NCBI GenBank assembly: GCA_964462125.1
Contig: CAYWXT010000002.1
Span: 4,390-68,389, forward strand
Reading direction: 5' to 3'
DNA length: 64,000 nucleotides
From: JAWLFY01 sp964462125
GTDB taxonomy: Bacteria; Planctomycetota; Planctomycetia; Pirellulales; Pirellulaceae
In this document: piece after piece, positions 1 to 10,156 of the stretch
Layout of the letters: the number at the start of each line of letters is the position of its first letter
Numbering within the stretch: the stretch's first letter is position 1
Position numbers and translations under genes: made by a program
Notes under the pieces: generated by a model
Seen by the model: the letters and a program-made list of their open reading frames with translations, nothing else
What the model was told of the DNA's origin: nothing
Database searches by the model: none

Positions 1-603
1 TTTGCGCGAACCCTGGATGAACTCAGCGAGCTGCTCGACGTTACCCGCCTGCTCGGTCAACCCGTCCGCGAACTCTCGCTCGGGGAACGGATGAAGATGG
101 AGCTGATCGGGGCGTTGCTGCACAGCCCCGATGTGCTGTTCCTCGATGAGCCGACCATTGGGCTGGATGTGATCGCCCAACACAACATTCAGCAGTTTTT
201 GCGTTACTATCAAGAAGAGCGGAAGATCACGATCTTGCTCACGAGCCATTACATGAAGGATGTGGCGGCCCTGTGTCGGCGGGTGGTGATCATCGCAGGC
301 GGCCAGATCGAATACGACGGGTCGCTCTCGGGGATCGTCGACCAGTTCAGCGGCAGCAAAATCGTGACGTTGCAGTTTGCCGACGATCACCGCCCCCCAG
401 GCCTGGACCGGCTCGGTGAAGTCATCGAGGAGAACTGGCCCAAGGTGCGGATTCGGGTGGCCCGGACCGAGATCCCCGCCGTGCTGGCCCAGGCCCTCCG
501 CGACCATCCGATCGAGGATGTCGGGGTGGAGGACCCGCCCCTGGAAGACGTCATCGCCAGCCTGTTCCGTGAAACCAGCGCCCGATCTCTCTCCCCCGTT
601 TAG
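1..603 (+). CDS. ABC transporter ATP-binding protein (COG4586-like), C-terminal part
   Basis: The reading frame is open from the first base, so the N-terminus, including Walker A, lies outside the window. The visible 200 residues carry the ABC signature (LSLGERMKMEL), Walker B plus D-loop (VLFLDEPTIGLD) and the H-loop histidine (TSHYMKD). An M at position 91 lies inside the signature motif and cannot be the true start. LSLGER instead of LSGGQ, together with the following AQHNIQQFL, resembles the uncharacterised ABC-2-type exporter ATPases of COG4586. The permease partners would be expected upstream and are not seen. The gene ends 11 bp before the next ABC gene on the same strand. Family assignment is by motif; the substrate is unknown. 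Confidence 0.9.
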   Translation, partial: FARTLDELSELLDVTRLLGQPVRELSLGERMKMELIGALLHSPDVLFLDEPTIGLDVIAQHNIQQFLRYYQEERKITILLTSHYMKDVAALCRRVVIIAGGQIEYDGSLSGIVDQFSGSKIVTLQFADDHRPPGLDRLGEVIEENWPKVRIRVARTEIPAVLAQALRDHPIEDVGVEDPPLEDVIASLFRETSARSLSPV

Positions 604-614
604 CCACTCGCCCC

Positions 615-2474
615 ATGCCCCTGCTGTCACTCGATCACCTGAGCATCCGATTCCGCGGCCCGCCGCTGCTCGATGATGTTTCCGCCGTCATTGAGCCGGG
701 TCAAAAAATCGGTCTGCTCGGCCGCAACGGCGCCGGCAAGACGACCCTGCTGAAGATCCTGGCCGGCGAAGTGACGCCCGATCACGGTTCGCTCTGGTGG
801 TCCTCCGGGGCCAAGGTCGCCCGGCTGATCCAAGAAGTCCCCCAAGGGACAAGCGGAACGGTGCGCGAACTTGTCCTCGCCGGGCAGTTGACCGCAGCCG
901 CCAGTGGCGGCGCCGCGGGACGAGGCGCCGCGGAGCCGGCAACCGAGTCGATGACGCCCTGGCAGGATGAAGACGCTTGGCAGATCGAACATGCCGTCGA
1001 TGCGACCCTGTCACGGATGAAACTCGATCCGGAAGCCGACTTCGAGTCGCTCTCCAGCGGCATGAAACGCCGCGTTTTGCTCGCCCAGGCGATCGCGGCC
1101 GATCCCGACCTGCTGATGCTGGACGAACCGACCAACCACCTCGACCTCGAATCGATCTTGTGGCTCGAGGACTTTCTTGCCCGCTGGAACAAAAGCCTGA
1201 TCTTCATCACCCACGACCGTTCGTTCCTGCAACGACTCGCGACACGGATCTGGGAGATCGATCGCGGACGGCTGTTCGACTGGTCGTGCGACTACGCGAC
1301 GTTCCTCCAACGCAAAGAAGCGGCACTGGCCGAGGAAGAAAAACAGAATCAGCTGTTCGACAAAAAACTCGCCGAGGAGGAGGCCTGGATCCGCCAGGGC
1401 ATCAAAGCGCGTCGTACCCGCAACGAAGGCCGCGTGCGAGCGCTCAAGGCGATGCGGGAGAAACGCCGCGAACGACGCCAACTCGAAGGGACCGCGAAGC
1501 TGAACCTGCAACAGGCCCAGCGGAGTGGGGCGCTGGTGGCCGAGCTCAAAGAGGTGAGCTTCTCCTATCCAGACCAACCGATCGTCCGCGATTTCTCCAC
1601 CACCATCATGCGCGGGGACAAGATCGGGATCGTGGGACGAAACGGGGCGGGGAAGACGACGCTGTTGAAGCTGATGCTCGGCCAGGTTGAACCCGACTCC
1701 GGCAGCGTCCGGCTGGGAACCAACCTGAACGTCGCCTACTTCGACCAACTTCGTGACACGCTCGATCCCGAAAAAACGGTCCAGGAGAACGTGGGTGAAG
1801 GAAGTGATCACATCCGCGTCGGCGACCAGACGAAACACATTCTCGGCTACCTCCAAGATTTCCTGTTCACCCCCGAGCGGGCGCGGACTGAGGTTCGGTT
1901 CCTCTCCGGCGGCGAGCGGAACCGAGCCCTGCTGGCGAAATTGATGACCCGGGCGGCCAACGTCGTCGTCCTGGACGAACCAACCAACGACCTCGACAGC
2001 GAAACCTTGGAGATGCTCGAGGACCAACTCATCGAATTCGCCGGCACCTTGCTGCTGGTCACCCACGACCGAACGTTTTTGAACAACATCGCGACCAGCA
2101 TTATCGCGTTCGAAGACGATACGGTGCGGGAGTACGACGGCGGCTACGACGACTGGCAGGCCGCGATTCAACGACGTGCCGCCGCTGAACCGAACGAACC
2201 GAAGCGTTCATCGAGCTCCCGCGCACCGATCACCCAAGCGGCGAAAGCTGAACCGCCGAAGAAGCTTTCTTACAACGAGCAGCGCGAACTGGCTAGCCTG
2301 CCCGAACGGATCGAGTCGCTCGAAGCGCGGATCGGCGAGCTGCACCAGCAGATGGCCTCCGCTGACTTTTACCAGCGATCCGGCGACGAAATCGCCGAGG
2401 CGTCCGACCGCCTGCAATCGCTCGAACAAGAACGAGAGCAAGCCTACACTCGCTGGGAAGAACTTGAGAGTTAA
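615..2474 (+). CDS. uup: ABC-F family ATPase, Uup-like
   Basis: A 619-aa soluble protein with two ABC cassettes and no membrane segments, as in ABC-F proteins. Cassette 1 has Walker A GRNGAGKTT near residue 36, signature LSSGMKRR and Walker B LLMLDEPTNHLD. Cassette 2 has GRNGAGKTT near residue 342, signature LSGGERNR and VVVLDEPTNDLD. A charged linker of about 80 residues (KARRTRNEGRVRALKAMR) joins them, and the last 70 residues are predicted coiled coil (LPERIESLEARIGELHQQM). That C-terminal coiled coil is typical of Uup, which acts on ribosomes and branched DNA in E. coli, rather than EttA. An insertion of about 25 residues rich in Gly and Ala lies before cassette 1's signature. It follows the partial exporter ATPase by 11 bp and may be co-transcribed with it. 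Confidence 0.93.
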   Translation: MPLLSLDHLSIRFRGPPLLDDVSAVIEPGQKIGLLGRNGAGKTTLLKILAGEVTPDHGSLWWSSGAKVARLIQEVPQGTSGTVRELVLAGQLTAAASGGAAGRGAAEPATESMTPWQDEDAWQIEHAVDATLSRMKLDPEADFESLSSGMKRRVLLAQAIAADPDLLMLDEPTNHLDLESILWLEDFLARWNKSLIFITHDRSFLQRLATRIWEIDRGRLFDWSCDYATFLQRKEAALAEEEKQNQLFDKKLAEEEAWIRQGIKARRTRNEGRVRALKAMREKRRERRQLEGTAKLNLQQAQRSGALVAELKEVSFSYPDQPIVRDFSTTIMRGDKIGIVGRNGAGKTTLLKLMLGQVEPDSGSVRLGTNLNVAYFDQLRDTLDPEKTVQENVGEGSDHIRVGDQTKHILGYLQDFLFTPERARTEVRFLSGGERNRALLAKLMTRAANVVVLDEPTNDLDSETLEMLEDQLIEFAGTLLLVTHDRTFLNNIATSIIAFEDDTVREYDGGYDDWQAAIQRRAAAEPNEPKRSSSSRAPITQAAKAEPPKKLSYNEQRELASLPERIESLEARIGELHQQMASADFYQRSGDEIAEASDRLQSLEQEREQAYTRWEELES

Positions 2475-2529
2475 AAAAAGGGGTCAGGACTTTTTTTTGC
2501 AAGTGAAAATGTCTCCTGCCCCCATTTTC
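2473..2529. repeat. Imperfect inverted repeat, diverged REP-like element
   Basis: Directly after the ABC-F stop codon, two arms face each other: A-run, GGGG, T, CAGGA (2475-2489) and TCCTG, C, CCCC, A, TTTT (2514-2528). Thirteen of 15 positions pair, and the loop is about 24 nt including a T8 run. The left arm (A7-GGGGTCAGGAC-T8-GC) has the same plan as the left arm of the palindrome at 26391-26468 (A6-GTGTCCGGTACC-TTTT-GC), so both probably belong to one repeat family. It could also serve as a terminator for the ABC-F gene, although the T-run lies in the loop rather than after the stem. Confidence 0.6.
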
Positions 2530-2597
2530 GCCCCGGCGCCGCGGAGAACGGGGGACGCCGCCAAATCGCTCGCCGTTGGCATACCTCCCACGCGTGT

Positions 2598-4994
2598 TCA
2601 GTCCGCGACGGCCTCCTCGGCAAGGCGCGCGTAAACCGATTTCGCCTCGTCGTAAGCTTCCTTGGCAGCATCGATCTCCTCTTGCCGCATGCGCGGCCGC
2701 TTCTGGTTCCAGCAGACATCGACCGCGTCACGGCACCACTGGGCACTGCGGCGACTGGCGCGAATGGGCTCGTCATTCACGTGCACAAAGATCGGATTGC
2801 TGTGCATCGACGGCAGGATCCGGACTGCGACCCACGATGAGTGCGGCAAATCGACTTCAAACTCCAGATCCTGGGGCGTGCCGTCGGCCACCATCGTTTG
2901 ACTCGCCACCGCCTCGCCATTGACGACCAACTCCACGGGTACCTCGCGCGATTCCCCGATCCGTGACCGCTCCAAATGCCAGTACGGTTTCTCGTCCAGC
3001 CGACGTGCCGCGATCGCTTTTCCCGATGCATCCCGTTTTTCCGGCAACATGGCGGCGACGGTACATCGCACGGGCTGTTGACCCGCATCGGGGACGTTGA
3101 GCTGGCTCGGGATGTCGTCATGGCCGGGGGCGCCCAACGACTGTTCGCCGACGGAGAACTGCAGCAGATGGCTGAGACCGTCACCGACGTAGGAACGTCC
3201 ATCTTTCAAGCCCTCGACCCAATCCTCATACTGCAGCTGATCAGCTGAACTCAGTCCCGGGACCTGCACGTAGCTCCGCCCCAAACCGACTCGCTCGCCG
3301 TAGATGCAAGGAAAATCGGTTTCGCCGCTGATTCGCGAACGAAAGCCACAATTGAGTGTGTGGTACCAGATGTTCATTTCCCAAATCACCGGTGTATCGA
3401 CAGCGCTGATGAAATCGCACGCGTCGTGCGCCACCGTGACGACAAACTCGTTGGCACCGATGCCATCGAAGGGCGGCATGGCGTAGTCGGGGAGCCGATC
3501 GGCGGCGCGACCGCGCCGGTTCTCGTCCGCACCTCCCCACGTCCGCGGAAGCGCCCCGCGCGAACCATCGGGCAGGTAGTCTGGCAAGGCCAATCCCCAT
3601 CCGCTGTGGCTATACCCCACGACGCCGTCTTGCTCTTTGCCCCATTTCAGCACGGGCAGCGTCCAAGACGGCCACTGGTCGATCGCGGTCGTTCCCGGAT
3701 AGTCGTCCTCGGTCAGGTTCAGCAGGCAGAGATGCCCGGCGTGCGACGAGGGAAACCCACTGACCTCCACGTCGTATCGCATCAGGTTGCCGGGGCGGGA
3801 CAGCGACGAAACCTTGCCATCGAAGTACTGCTTCTGGAAATACCAGCAGGGACCCCAGCTCAGCACGCAGCCGACGTTCAAATCCTCCCCGACCAAGTGC
3901 CGCACCATGTCCTCGGGAGTCACGCCCTCGGTCGGGTTTTCATAATGCGCGCAGCCGGCCGCGTGGACGTGATGGTCACCCGAGAACCAGCCGTGCTTGG
4001 CCATGTGAATCCAACGCTCCAAATCGACCCGTAGCTCCGTCGGTGGATCCTCCGCATCGACGGTGAATTCGATCGGCTGCGAGTGGTATTCGGGGCCACG
4101 ATACGCCATGATCTGATAGTTGCCGGGAGCCAAGCGAATCGACTCCCCATCCTCTCGGTAGATCTGTTCGTGGAAAAAGAAATCTGGGGCAAGTCGCCGT
4201 GAAGGGTTCGGGTAGACGCGGCCCTGCTGATCCTTGATCAACAGGCTGCAGATGGTTGGTGTCCCATCCTCATCGCGGATCACGAGCGGGATCTCAACCG
4301 AGGGTCGGCATTCAAACAGCATCGGCACATCGCTGCGGAAGCCCAGATCCTGAGTGCCCTGGCCGACATGCATCGAGAGCGTCGCTTCACGCCGCCCCGC
4401 ATCCCGACTGTAGAGCTGCAAAATACGATACTCCACGGGCAGTCCCGTGAGTGTTTTCGTCATCGGCTGTGAAGTGACGCTGGCGATATCCAGCCATCGT
4501 CGGGCAGCATCCGCTGGGGTGATGTCGATTGGCGGGTCCGGCGCCGCACTGCTCCGCTTGACCATCGGTTCCGCTTGCGGGCTGTCGCAGACCAGCGGTG
4601 CGGTGACCCCTGCCTCATTGATCACTTTGACGAGAAAGTTTGTCCAGCCACGTTCGTCCAAAACAGCGGCGGCAGGCCCCGGGGCGACTTTCACACGACT
4701 CTCGGGATTGATCTGCACCACCAACAGACAGTGCTTGTCCAGCAGTTCCTGGATTTCCCGCGTCACCTGCGAGTCGTCCGTGCTCTCCTGGAGTTCGTTC
4801 AGCCGCTGGAGGTCGGCGTCGGGCAGCGGGCTGCCGGCGAGTTGCATGGCTTGAACCACACGTTGCGTTGAAGCCTCCAAGGGCTGGCGGTCGACCGCCG
4901 CGACGTGCGGCACCTCTTGGGCCATCACCTCCGCGGCCGCAACGGCCCACAGGGCAAACGACATTGTGGCAGAATGAACATAGCGACGATTCAT
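2598..4994 (-). CDS. Secreted CehA/McbA-type metallohydrolase (PHP-like)
   Basis: About 798 aa from the start chosen here (MNRRYVHSATMSFALW), which gives a short basic N-terminus, a hydrophobic core and cleavage near VMA-QE. An upstream in-frame ATG at 5030 would bury this signal peptide and is rejected. The central region contains the metal-binding pattern GDHHVHAAGC followed by a VLSWGPCWYF segment, as in the CehA/McbA subgroup of the PHP superfamily. The flanking regions look like beta-rich accessory domains. Members of the family hydrolyse carbamates or phosphoesters, but the substrate here cannot be read from sequence. It is transcribed toward the ABC-F gene, with an REP-like repeat between them. 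Exported location is inferred from the signal peptide. Confidence 0.8.
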   Translation of the reverse strand: MNRRYVHSATMSFALWAVAAAEVMAQEVPHVAAVDRQPLEASTQRVVQAMQLAGSPLPDADLQRLNELQESTDDSQVTREIQELLDKHCLLVVQINPESRVKVAPGPAAAVLDERGWTNFLVKVINEAGVTAPLVCDSPQAEPMVKRSSAAPDPPIDITPADAARRWLDIASVTSQPMTKTLTGLPVEYRILQLYSRDAGRREATLSMHVGQGTQDLGFRSDVPMLFECRPSVEIPLVIRDEDGTPTICSLLIKDQQGRVYPNPSRRLAPDFFFHEQIYREDGESIRLAPGNYQIMAYRGPEYHSQPIEFTVDAEDPPTELRVDLERWIHMAKHGWFSGDHHVHAAGCAHYENPTEGVTPEDMVRHLVGEDLNVGCVLSWGPCWYFQKQYFDGKVSSLSRPGNLMRYDVEVSGFPSSHAGHLCLLNLTEDDYPGTTAIDQWPSWTLPVLKWGKEQDGVVGYSHSGWGLALPDYLPDGSRGALPRTWGGADENRRGRAADRLPDYAMPPFDGIGANEFVVTVAHDACDFISAVDTPVIWEMNIWYHTLNCGFRSRISGETDFPCIYGERVGLGRSYVQVPGLSSADQLQYEDWVEGLKDGRSYVGDGLSHLLQFSVGEQSLGAPGHDDIPSQLNVPDAGQQPVRCTVAAMLPEKRDASGKAIAARRLDEKPYWHLERSRIGESREVPVELVVNGEAVASQTMVADGTPQDLEFEVDLPHSSWVAVRILPSMHSNPIFVHVNDEPIRASRRSAQWCRDAVDVCWNQKRPRMRQEEIDAAKEAYDEAKSVYARLAEEAVAD

Positions 4995-5103
4995 GACTGA
5001 CTCCCGCATCGGATTCCACAAACTTCCCATCGTACCGCGGGCCGTCGCACGCCGCAGCGAGCGGACGGCGATTCCATGGCCATATTCAAACGAAACGGTG
5101 CGG

Positions 5104-6006
<903 letters not shown>

Positions 6007-6028
6007 GGAACGATCGGTCCGCCGGAGG

Positions 6029-6349
6029 CTAGGGAGTGGGGTTGGAGCTGCTTGAGGCATGGCGAAACTCCGCTGCGCTCAACGATCGCGTGACTCGTTG
6101 ATAACGCATGATACCAAGGATCACCGTGACGAGGCCCAGGGCAACGAGCAGTGCCCCGGATATGACCGAACCCATCCGGTCGCTGTACAGCTCGATGACC
6201 GTCGCGCCGGAGGCAAGCAGCATGAGCGCGGTTCGCACGTAAGCCAACAGGGTGCGCTCGTTCGCCAACCGGGTGCGATCCGCCGCCAACTGGTCCCGCA
6301 GGGCGGAATCGCGATTCTCCGCGGGAGCCGTCGAGCCCGCTTCCGTCAT
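6029..6349 (-). CDS. DUF202 (YidH-type) small membrane protein
   Basis: A 106-aa protein with the DUF202 signature DRTRLANERTLLAYVRTALMLL at about residues 25-46 (quoted in part: RTRLANERTLLAYVRT) and two further hydrophobic stretches (SGATVIELY, then ISGALLVALGLVTVILGIM), giving three predicted membrane helices. The function of DUF202 proteins such as E. coli YidH is not established. It lies upstream of the phosphoesterase gene on the same strand and may share a transcript with it. About 290 bp without a gene separate its start from the divergent OPT transporter; no recognisable element was seen there. Confidence 0.88.
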   Translation of the reverse strand: MTEAGSTAPAENRDSALRDQLAADRTRLANERTLLAYVRTALMLLASGATVIELYSDRMGSVISGALLVALGLVTVILGIMRYQRVTRSLSAAEFRHASSSSNPTP

Positions 6350-6637
6350 TGGTTCAACCTACTCGCTGGTCGGCGTCAATCGCGTCGCAACCTCACGGTC
6401 GCGTCACGGATCGTGAACGCGGAAAACGATTGGATCATGCAACTGGAACGTAACGCCCCAGGATACTCCGTTCAAGCAGCACCCGCGTTTGGACCTGAAG
6501 GGGGCCTCGTCGCCCGGGGGAGTGAAGTCGCCCTGGCTGCGTTGCGACCTTGCGGTGTCCGGTGTACCGTGATCGGGCGACCGCCTCACGTCATTTCCCC
6601 CCTCGTGTTGCTCAACCGGTGAAGGACTCAACCCGGC

Positions 6638-8395
6638 ATGAAGACTGGAGCACAGATCCAACCGATCCATGGACGGTATCCGGAGTTCACCTGGGCGGCG
6701 ATCCTGGTCGGCTGGATGATCGGGGCGGTGATCACGATCTCGGTGGCCTATGCTTCGCTGGTACTCGGATTTTCGATCGAGGGTTCCGAGCTGGCGGCGA
6801 TCCTGGGGTGGGGCATCCTGCGGGGGGTGCTGCGGCGGACGAGCATCGTCGAGAACAACATCAACCAGACGATCGCATCGGCAGTCAATGGTGCATCGAG
6901 CGGGATCATGTTCAGTGTCCCGGCGCTGTTGATCCTCTCCAACCGGGCCGGCTTTGAATCGCTGGCGGAGATCGATCGCCCGGTTCTCGTGCTCTCGGCG
7001 ATCACGGGTTGTGTGTTGGGGCTGTGCTTTGTGATCCCGCTTCGCAAGCAGATGATCGACTTTGACCGCTTAGCTTACCCGGGCGGGATCGCCGTGGCGG
7101 CGATCTTGAAAAGCCCTGGGGCAGGCGTTCGCAAAGCGATGCTGCTGCTCGGCGGTGTGGTCCTGGCGGCCGTTTGCCAGCTGTTGCTGATCGTCTTTGC
7201 TGAAGGAGCGCATGACTGGCACGCCGGCGAGGTGATCGGATTGCCGCCGATGCTGAATATTTCGCTCTACCTGTCGATCATGACGATCGGCGTCGGTTAC
7301 CTGTCGGGCAAGGGTGGCTTTTGGTTCGGCGCCGGCGGATTCATCTGCTACTTCCTGCTCTCCCCGTTGTTATCTCAGTTCGGGGAGCCCGCGATCGCGG
7401 CGATGACGAGCGATCCCGAAGCGATGAGGCTGACGCTTTATCGGCCGACCGGGATCGGGATGCTGATCGGAGCGGCGATCGGGGGAATCATCGCTGCCCT
7501 GCCAATGATCATCGGGGCGATGCAATCGTTGCGGGGTGCCTCCGAGCGGGATGCCGGGGAGTTGGCAGCCAAAGACGAGATGCCGGTCAGTCTGCTGTAC
7601 ACGATGATCGGGTTGGGAAGCCTGATACTGCTCGGGATCGCCTGGTACGTCGGTGCCGGACAGCTGTCGCCCATGCGGGCGGTTCTCATGACGGCGGTCG
7701 GCATCGCTTGGATCTGGGTCGCTGGCGTGATCGTGGCCGAATGCATCGGCCGCACCAACTGGTCCCCGTTGTCGGGGATGACCTTGATCGCAGTCACGCT
7801 GTTGATCGTGATTATTCAAGGCGGCACCGATACGATGACCACGATTCGCGTCTCGGTGATGGTCGGCGCCGCGGTTTGTCTGGCGATCTCGCAGGCCAGC
7901 GACATCATGCTCGATTTGAAAAGCGGCTATTTGGTTGGGGGCGTGCCGCGGCGGCAACAGTTCGCGCAGTTCATCGGCACGTGGCTTGGACCGATCCTCG
8001 TGGTATGGTTGATGTTTCTGTTGCATAGCACCAAGGAGGGCGGGATCGGCGGGCCGGAACTGCCGGCGCCCCAAGCGGCGGCGCTGGCCAGCACCATTGA
8101 ATCGATCGTGCAAGGAGATGTCCCAGCCTATCGCTACGTTGCCGGCGGCGGGATGGGATTGATGCTGGCGCTGAGCGGACTGGGTGGCATCGGCGTGCTG
8201 GTGGGGCTCGGCTTCTACATGCCGTTCAATATCGTGATCACCTACACGATCGGAAACGTGTTGCGAGTGTTCAGTGATCGTTATTTGGGACGCCGGTTCG
8301 GGTTCGAAGTCGGCGTGCCCATCGCCGCGGGATTGATCGTTGGCGAGGCACTTGTGAATGTTGGCGAAGCGATTTGGCAGATCGTCCTTGAGTGA
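6638..8395 (+). CDS. OPT family oligopeptide transporter
   Basis: A 585-aa polytopic membrane protein with about 14 hydrophobic segments. Family features include the N-terminal PEFTWAAILVGWMIG, the NINQTIASA segment and RLAYPGGIAVAAIL, typical of prokaryotic OPT permeases that import peptides or metal-chelate complexes with protons. The C-terminal YTIGNVLRVFSDRYLGRR and FEVGVPIAAGLIVGEAL segments also match. The length is usual for the bacterial branch. A GAAGGA sequence about 12 nt before the ATG is a weak ribosome binding site. The next gene begins 24 bp downstream and could be a co-transcribed accessory protein. The substrate cannot be inferred. Confidence 0.9.
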   Translation: MKTGAQIQPIHGRYPEFTWAAILVGWMIGAVITISVAYASLVLGFSIEGSELAAILGWGILRGVLRRTSIVENNINQTIASAVNGASSGIMFSVPALLILSNRAGFESLAEIDRPVLVLSAITGCVLGLCFVIPLRKQMIDFDRLAYPGGIAVAAILKSPGAGVRKAMLLLGGVVLAAVCQLLLIVFAEGAHDWHAGEVIGLPPMLNISLYLSIMTIGVGYLSGKGGFWFGAGGFICYFLLSPLLSQFGEPAIAAMTSDPEAMRLTLYRPTGIGMLIGAAIGGIIAALPMIIGAMQSLRGASERDAGELAAKDEMPVSLLYTMIGLGSLILLGIAWYVGAGQLSPMRAVLMTAVGIAWIWVAGVIVAECIGRTNWSPLSGMTLIAVTLLIVIIQGGTDTMTTIRVSVMVGAAVCLAISQASDIMLDLKSGYLVGGVPRRQQFAQFIGTWLGPILVVWLMFLLHSTKEGGIGGPELPAPQAAALASTIESIVQGDVPAYRYVAGGGMGLMLALSGLGGIGVLVGLGFYMPFNIVITYTIGNVLRVFSDRYLGRRFGFEVGVPIAAGLIVGEALVNVGEAIWQIVLE

Positions 8396-8419
8396 TTCAT
8401 CTGGAGACGAGGATCGACC

Positions 8420-8977
8420 ATGAAGGGTGCATTGGGACAGGTTCTATTGTGGATCGGGTTTCTGGGGGGAGCGTACGTTTCGGTCTGTCGGATGGAGCGG
8501 ACCGAGTCTCCCTGGGAAACGATTCCCTGGAATTGGTACGCACTGTGTGCCGGCGTGGGGACGCTCGGTGTGGTGCTGCTTCGCCAGGACCGAACGTTCC
8601 GCCGTGCGCTCTCCGCCGCTTCGGAAACGAGTCTGGAATCAGTTCGCGGATCGCTTCAGGAAATTGAACGGCGAATCACCGAGTTGGCGACTCAGGTGGA
8701 CCAGATGACCTGTGAAGAGGTGCTGGTGTACATCGATGATCGCTGCGTTCCCCTGTTCGCTGAGTTTGCGGATGGTCGGACGGTGATCCTGAACCGCTTT
8801 GGCACCTCCGTTTACGCAGAGGTGATGACGGAGTTTGCCAGTGGCGAGCGATACATCAACCGGTCCTGGTCGGCCGCCGCCGATGGCTATGTCGACGAGG
8901 TCGTGCGCTGTGTCCATGCGGCCCAGCAGTTCCTCCAAGCCGCGAACGCAACATTGGACGCGGCAGCAACGTCGTGA
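8420..8977 (+). CDS. Uncharacterised membrane-anchored protein downstream of the OPT transporter
   Basis: A 185-aa protein that I do not recognise. Two hydrophobic segments at the N-terminus (GQVLLWIGFLGGAYVSV and WYALCAGVGTLGVVLL) are followed by a soluble region of about 125 residues. This starts with a probable coiled coil (SVRGSLQEIERRITELATQV) and ends with a helical segment (YVDEVVRCVHAAQQFL). A GAGGA-like ribosome binding site lies 8 nt upstream of the ATG. The 24-bp gap to the OPT gene suggests one transcript and possibly a role linked to that transporter. About 285 bp after the stop hold no recognisable gene. Confidence 0.7.
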   Translation: MKGALGQVLLWIGFLGGAYVSVCRMERTESPWETIPWNWYALCAGVGTLGVVLLRQDRTFRRALSAASETSLESVRGSLQEIERRITELATQVDQMTCEEVLVYIDDRCVPLFAEFADGRTVILNRFGTSVYAEVMTEFASGERYINRSWSAAADGYVDEVVRCVHAAQQFLQAANATLDAAATS

Positions 8978-9262
8978 CCGCGGCGAAGCCATGGCGATCA
9001 TCAATCAGGCACAACATCGATGCCAGACAAAATGGCCCCAAGCTGCGGCCGGAAGACTAGCGGGTCGAAGATGTCGGATCGGATCGCAGCGTTCTTTCAG
9101 ATGGCGCGGTGCCATGGCGGCCTGTGTTGGCTGCTGGAGACGGCTCCGGTAGACTTCCGACTACGAGCACGTTGAATTCGTTTCCGTCGCGCCGGACGAC
9201 GATTCGGAACACTTTTCGTCAACACTTTCCATGCTTCGAATGTGCATTCCCCGAGTTCCTTC

Positions 9263-10153
9263 ATGCCGAAACTAGCCGCGTTCCCGAAACTTTACATGCA
9301 GGCCCTGTGCAAGACTGGGAGTATGTCGCTGACCGAGTGGATTGATCAGGCGGCGGAGCTGCCGATCGATGGACTGGAGTGGTATGCGGGTTTTTTGGAG
9401 ATGCAAGACGAGGCGAACTGGATGCCGATCCGTCGCTACGTCGAGGCCAAGGGGCTGTGTGTTCCGATGATGTGTTGTTCTCCCGACTTCACTCATCCCG
9501 ATCCGGAATTTCGGGCAGAGCAAATCGAGCACGAGAAGCGTTGGATCGACATGACCGCTGCGTTGGGAGGCCAGTATTGCCGGGTGCTCTCGGGGCAGCG
9601 ACGGCCTGAGTTGAGCCGCGAAGAGGGGATACACCTCGCCGCCGAGTGTATCGATCTCTGCGCAGCTTATGCCGCTGAATGTGGCGTCACCTTGGTGATC
9701 GAAAACCATTACAAGGACGACTTTTGGGCGTATCCGGAGTTCGCCCAAATGGCCGATGTGTTCTGCGATTTGGTCAATTCCGTGCAAGCCGAGAACTTTG
9801 GCGTCAACTATGACCCCAGTAACACGATACTGGCCGGGGAGGATCCGATCGCGCTGCTCCGCCGGGTCGCGCCGCGGGTCGTGACGATGCATGCCAGCGA
9901 CCGGTATTTGATCGAAGGAACGCTGGAGGACTTACGGCGTGAAGAGCTGGGCGTTGAAGGCTACGCCGAGCGACTGCGGCACGGCGAGGTCGGTCGCGGG
10001 TTGAACGACTACGACGCCATCTTCTCGATCCTGAAAGAGAGCGGTTTTGCCGACAATTGGATCAGCATCGAAGACGGTGTCGAGGGGATGGACCAACTGA
10101 TGCGGAGTGCGGAGTTCTTGCGGGGGAAGGTCACGGTGCACTGGCCGGAATGA
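9263..10153 (+). CDS. Sugar phosphate isomerase/epimerase (xylose isomerase-like TIM barrel)
   Basis: About 296 aa. The ATG at 9263 (MPKLAAF) is preferred over a GTG at 9242; neither has a clear ribosome binding site. The sequence follows the AP_endonuc_2 TIM-barrel pattern with acidic and histidine metal ligands at strand ends: LEWYAGF, VIENHYKDD, NYDPSNTIL, VVTMHASDRY and ISIEDGVEGMDQL. There is no signal peptide, so it is cytoplasmic. Proteins of this group isomerise or epimerise keto-sugars or act on inositol derivatives; the specific reaction is not deducible. It is transcribed convergently with the small gene at 10157-10618. Confidence 0.85.
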   Translation: MPKLAAFPKLYMQALCKTGSMSLTEWIDQAAELPIDGLEWYAGFLEMQDEANWMPIRRYVEAKGLCVPMMCCSPDFTHPDPEFRAEQIEHEKRWIDMTAALGGQYCRVLSGQRRPELSREEGIHLAAECIDLCAAYAAECGVTLVIENHYKDDFWAYPEFAQMADVFCDLVNSVQAENFGVNYDPSNTILAGEDPIALLRRVAPRVVTMHASDRYLIEGTLEDLRREELGVEGYAERLRHGEVGRGLNDYDAIFSILKESGFADNWISIEDGVEGMDQLMRSAEFLRGKVTVHWPE

Positions 10154-10156
10154 GCA

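Noticed and set aside
1011..2171. 386-residue minus-strand open frame
   Set aside because: Antisense to the ABC-F gene, which carries two full ABC cassettes.
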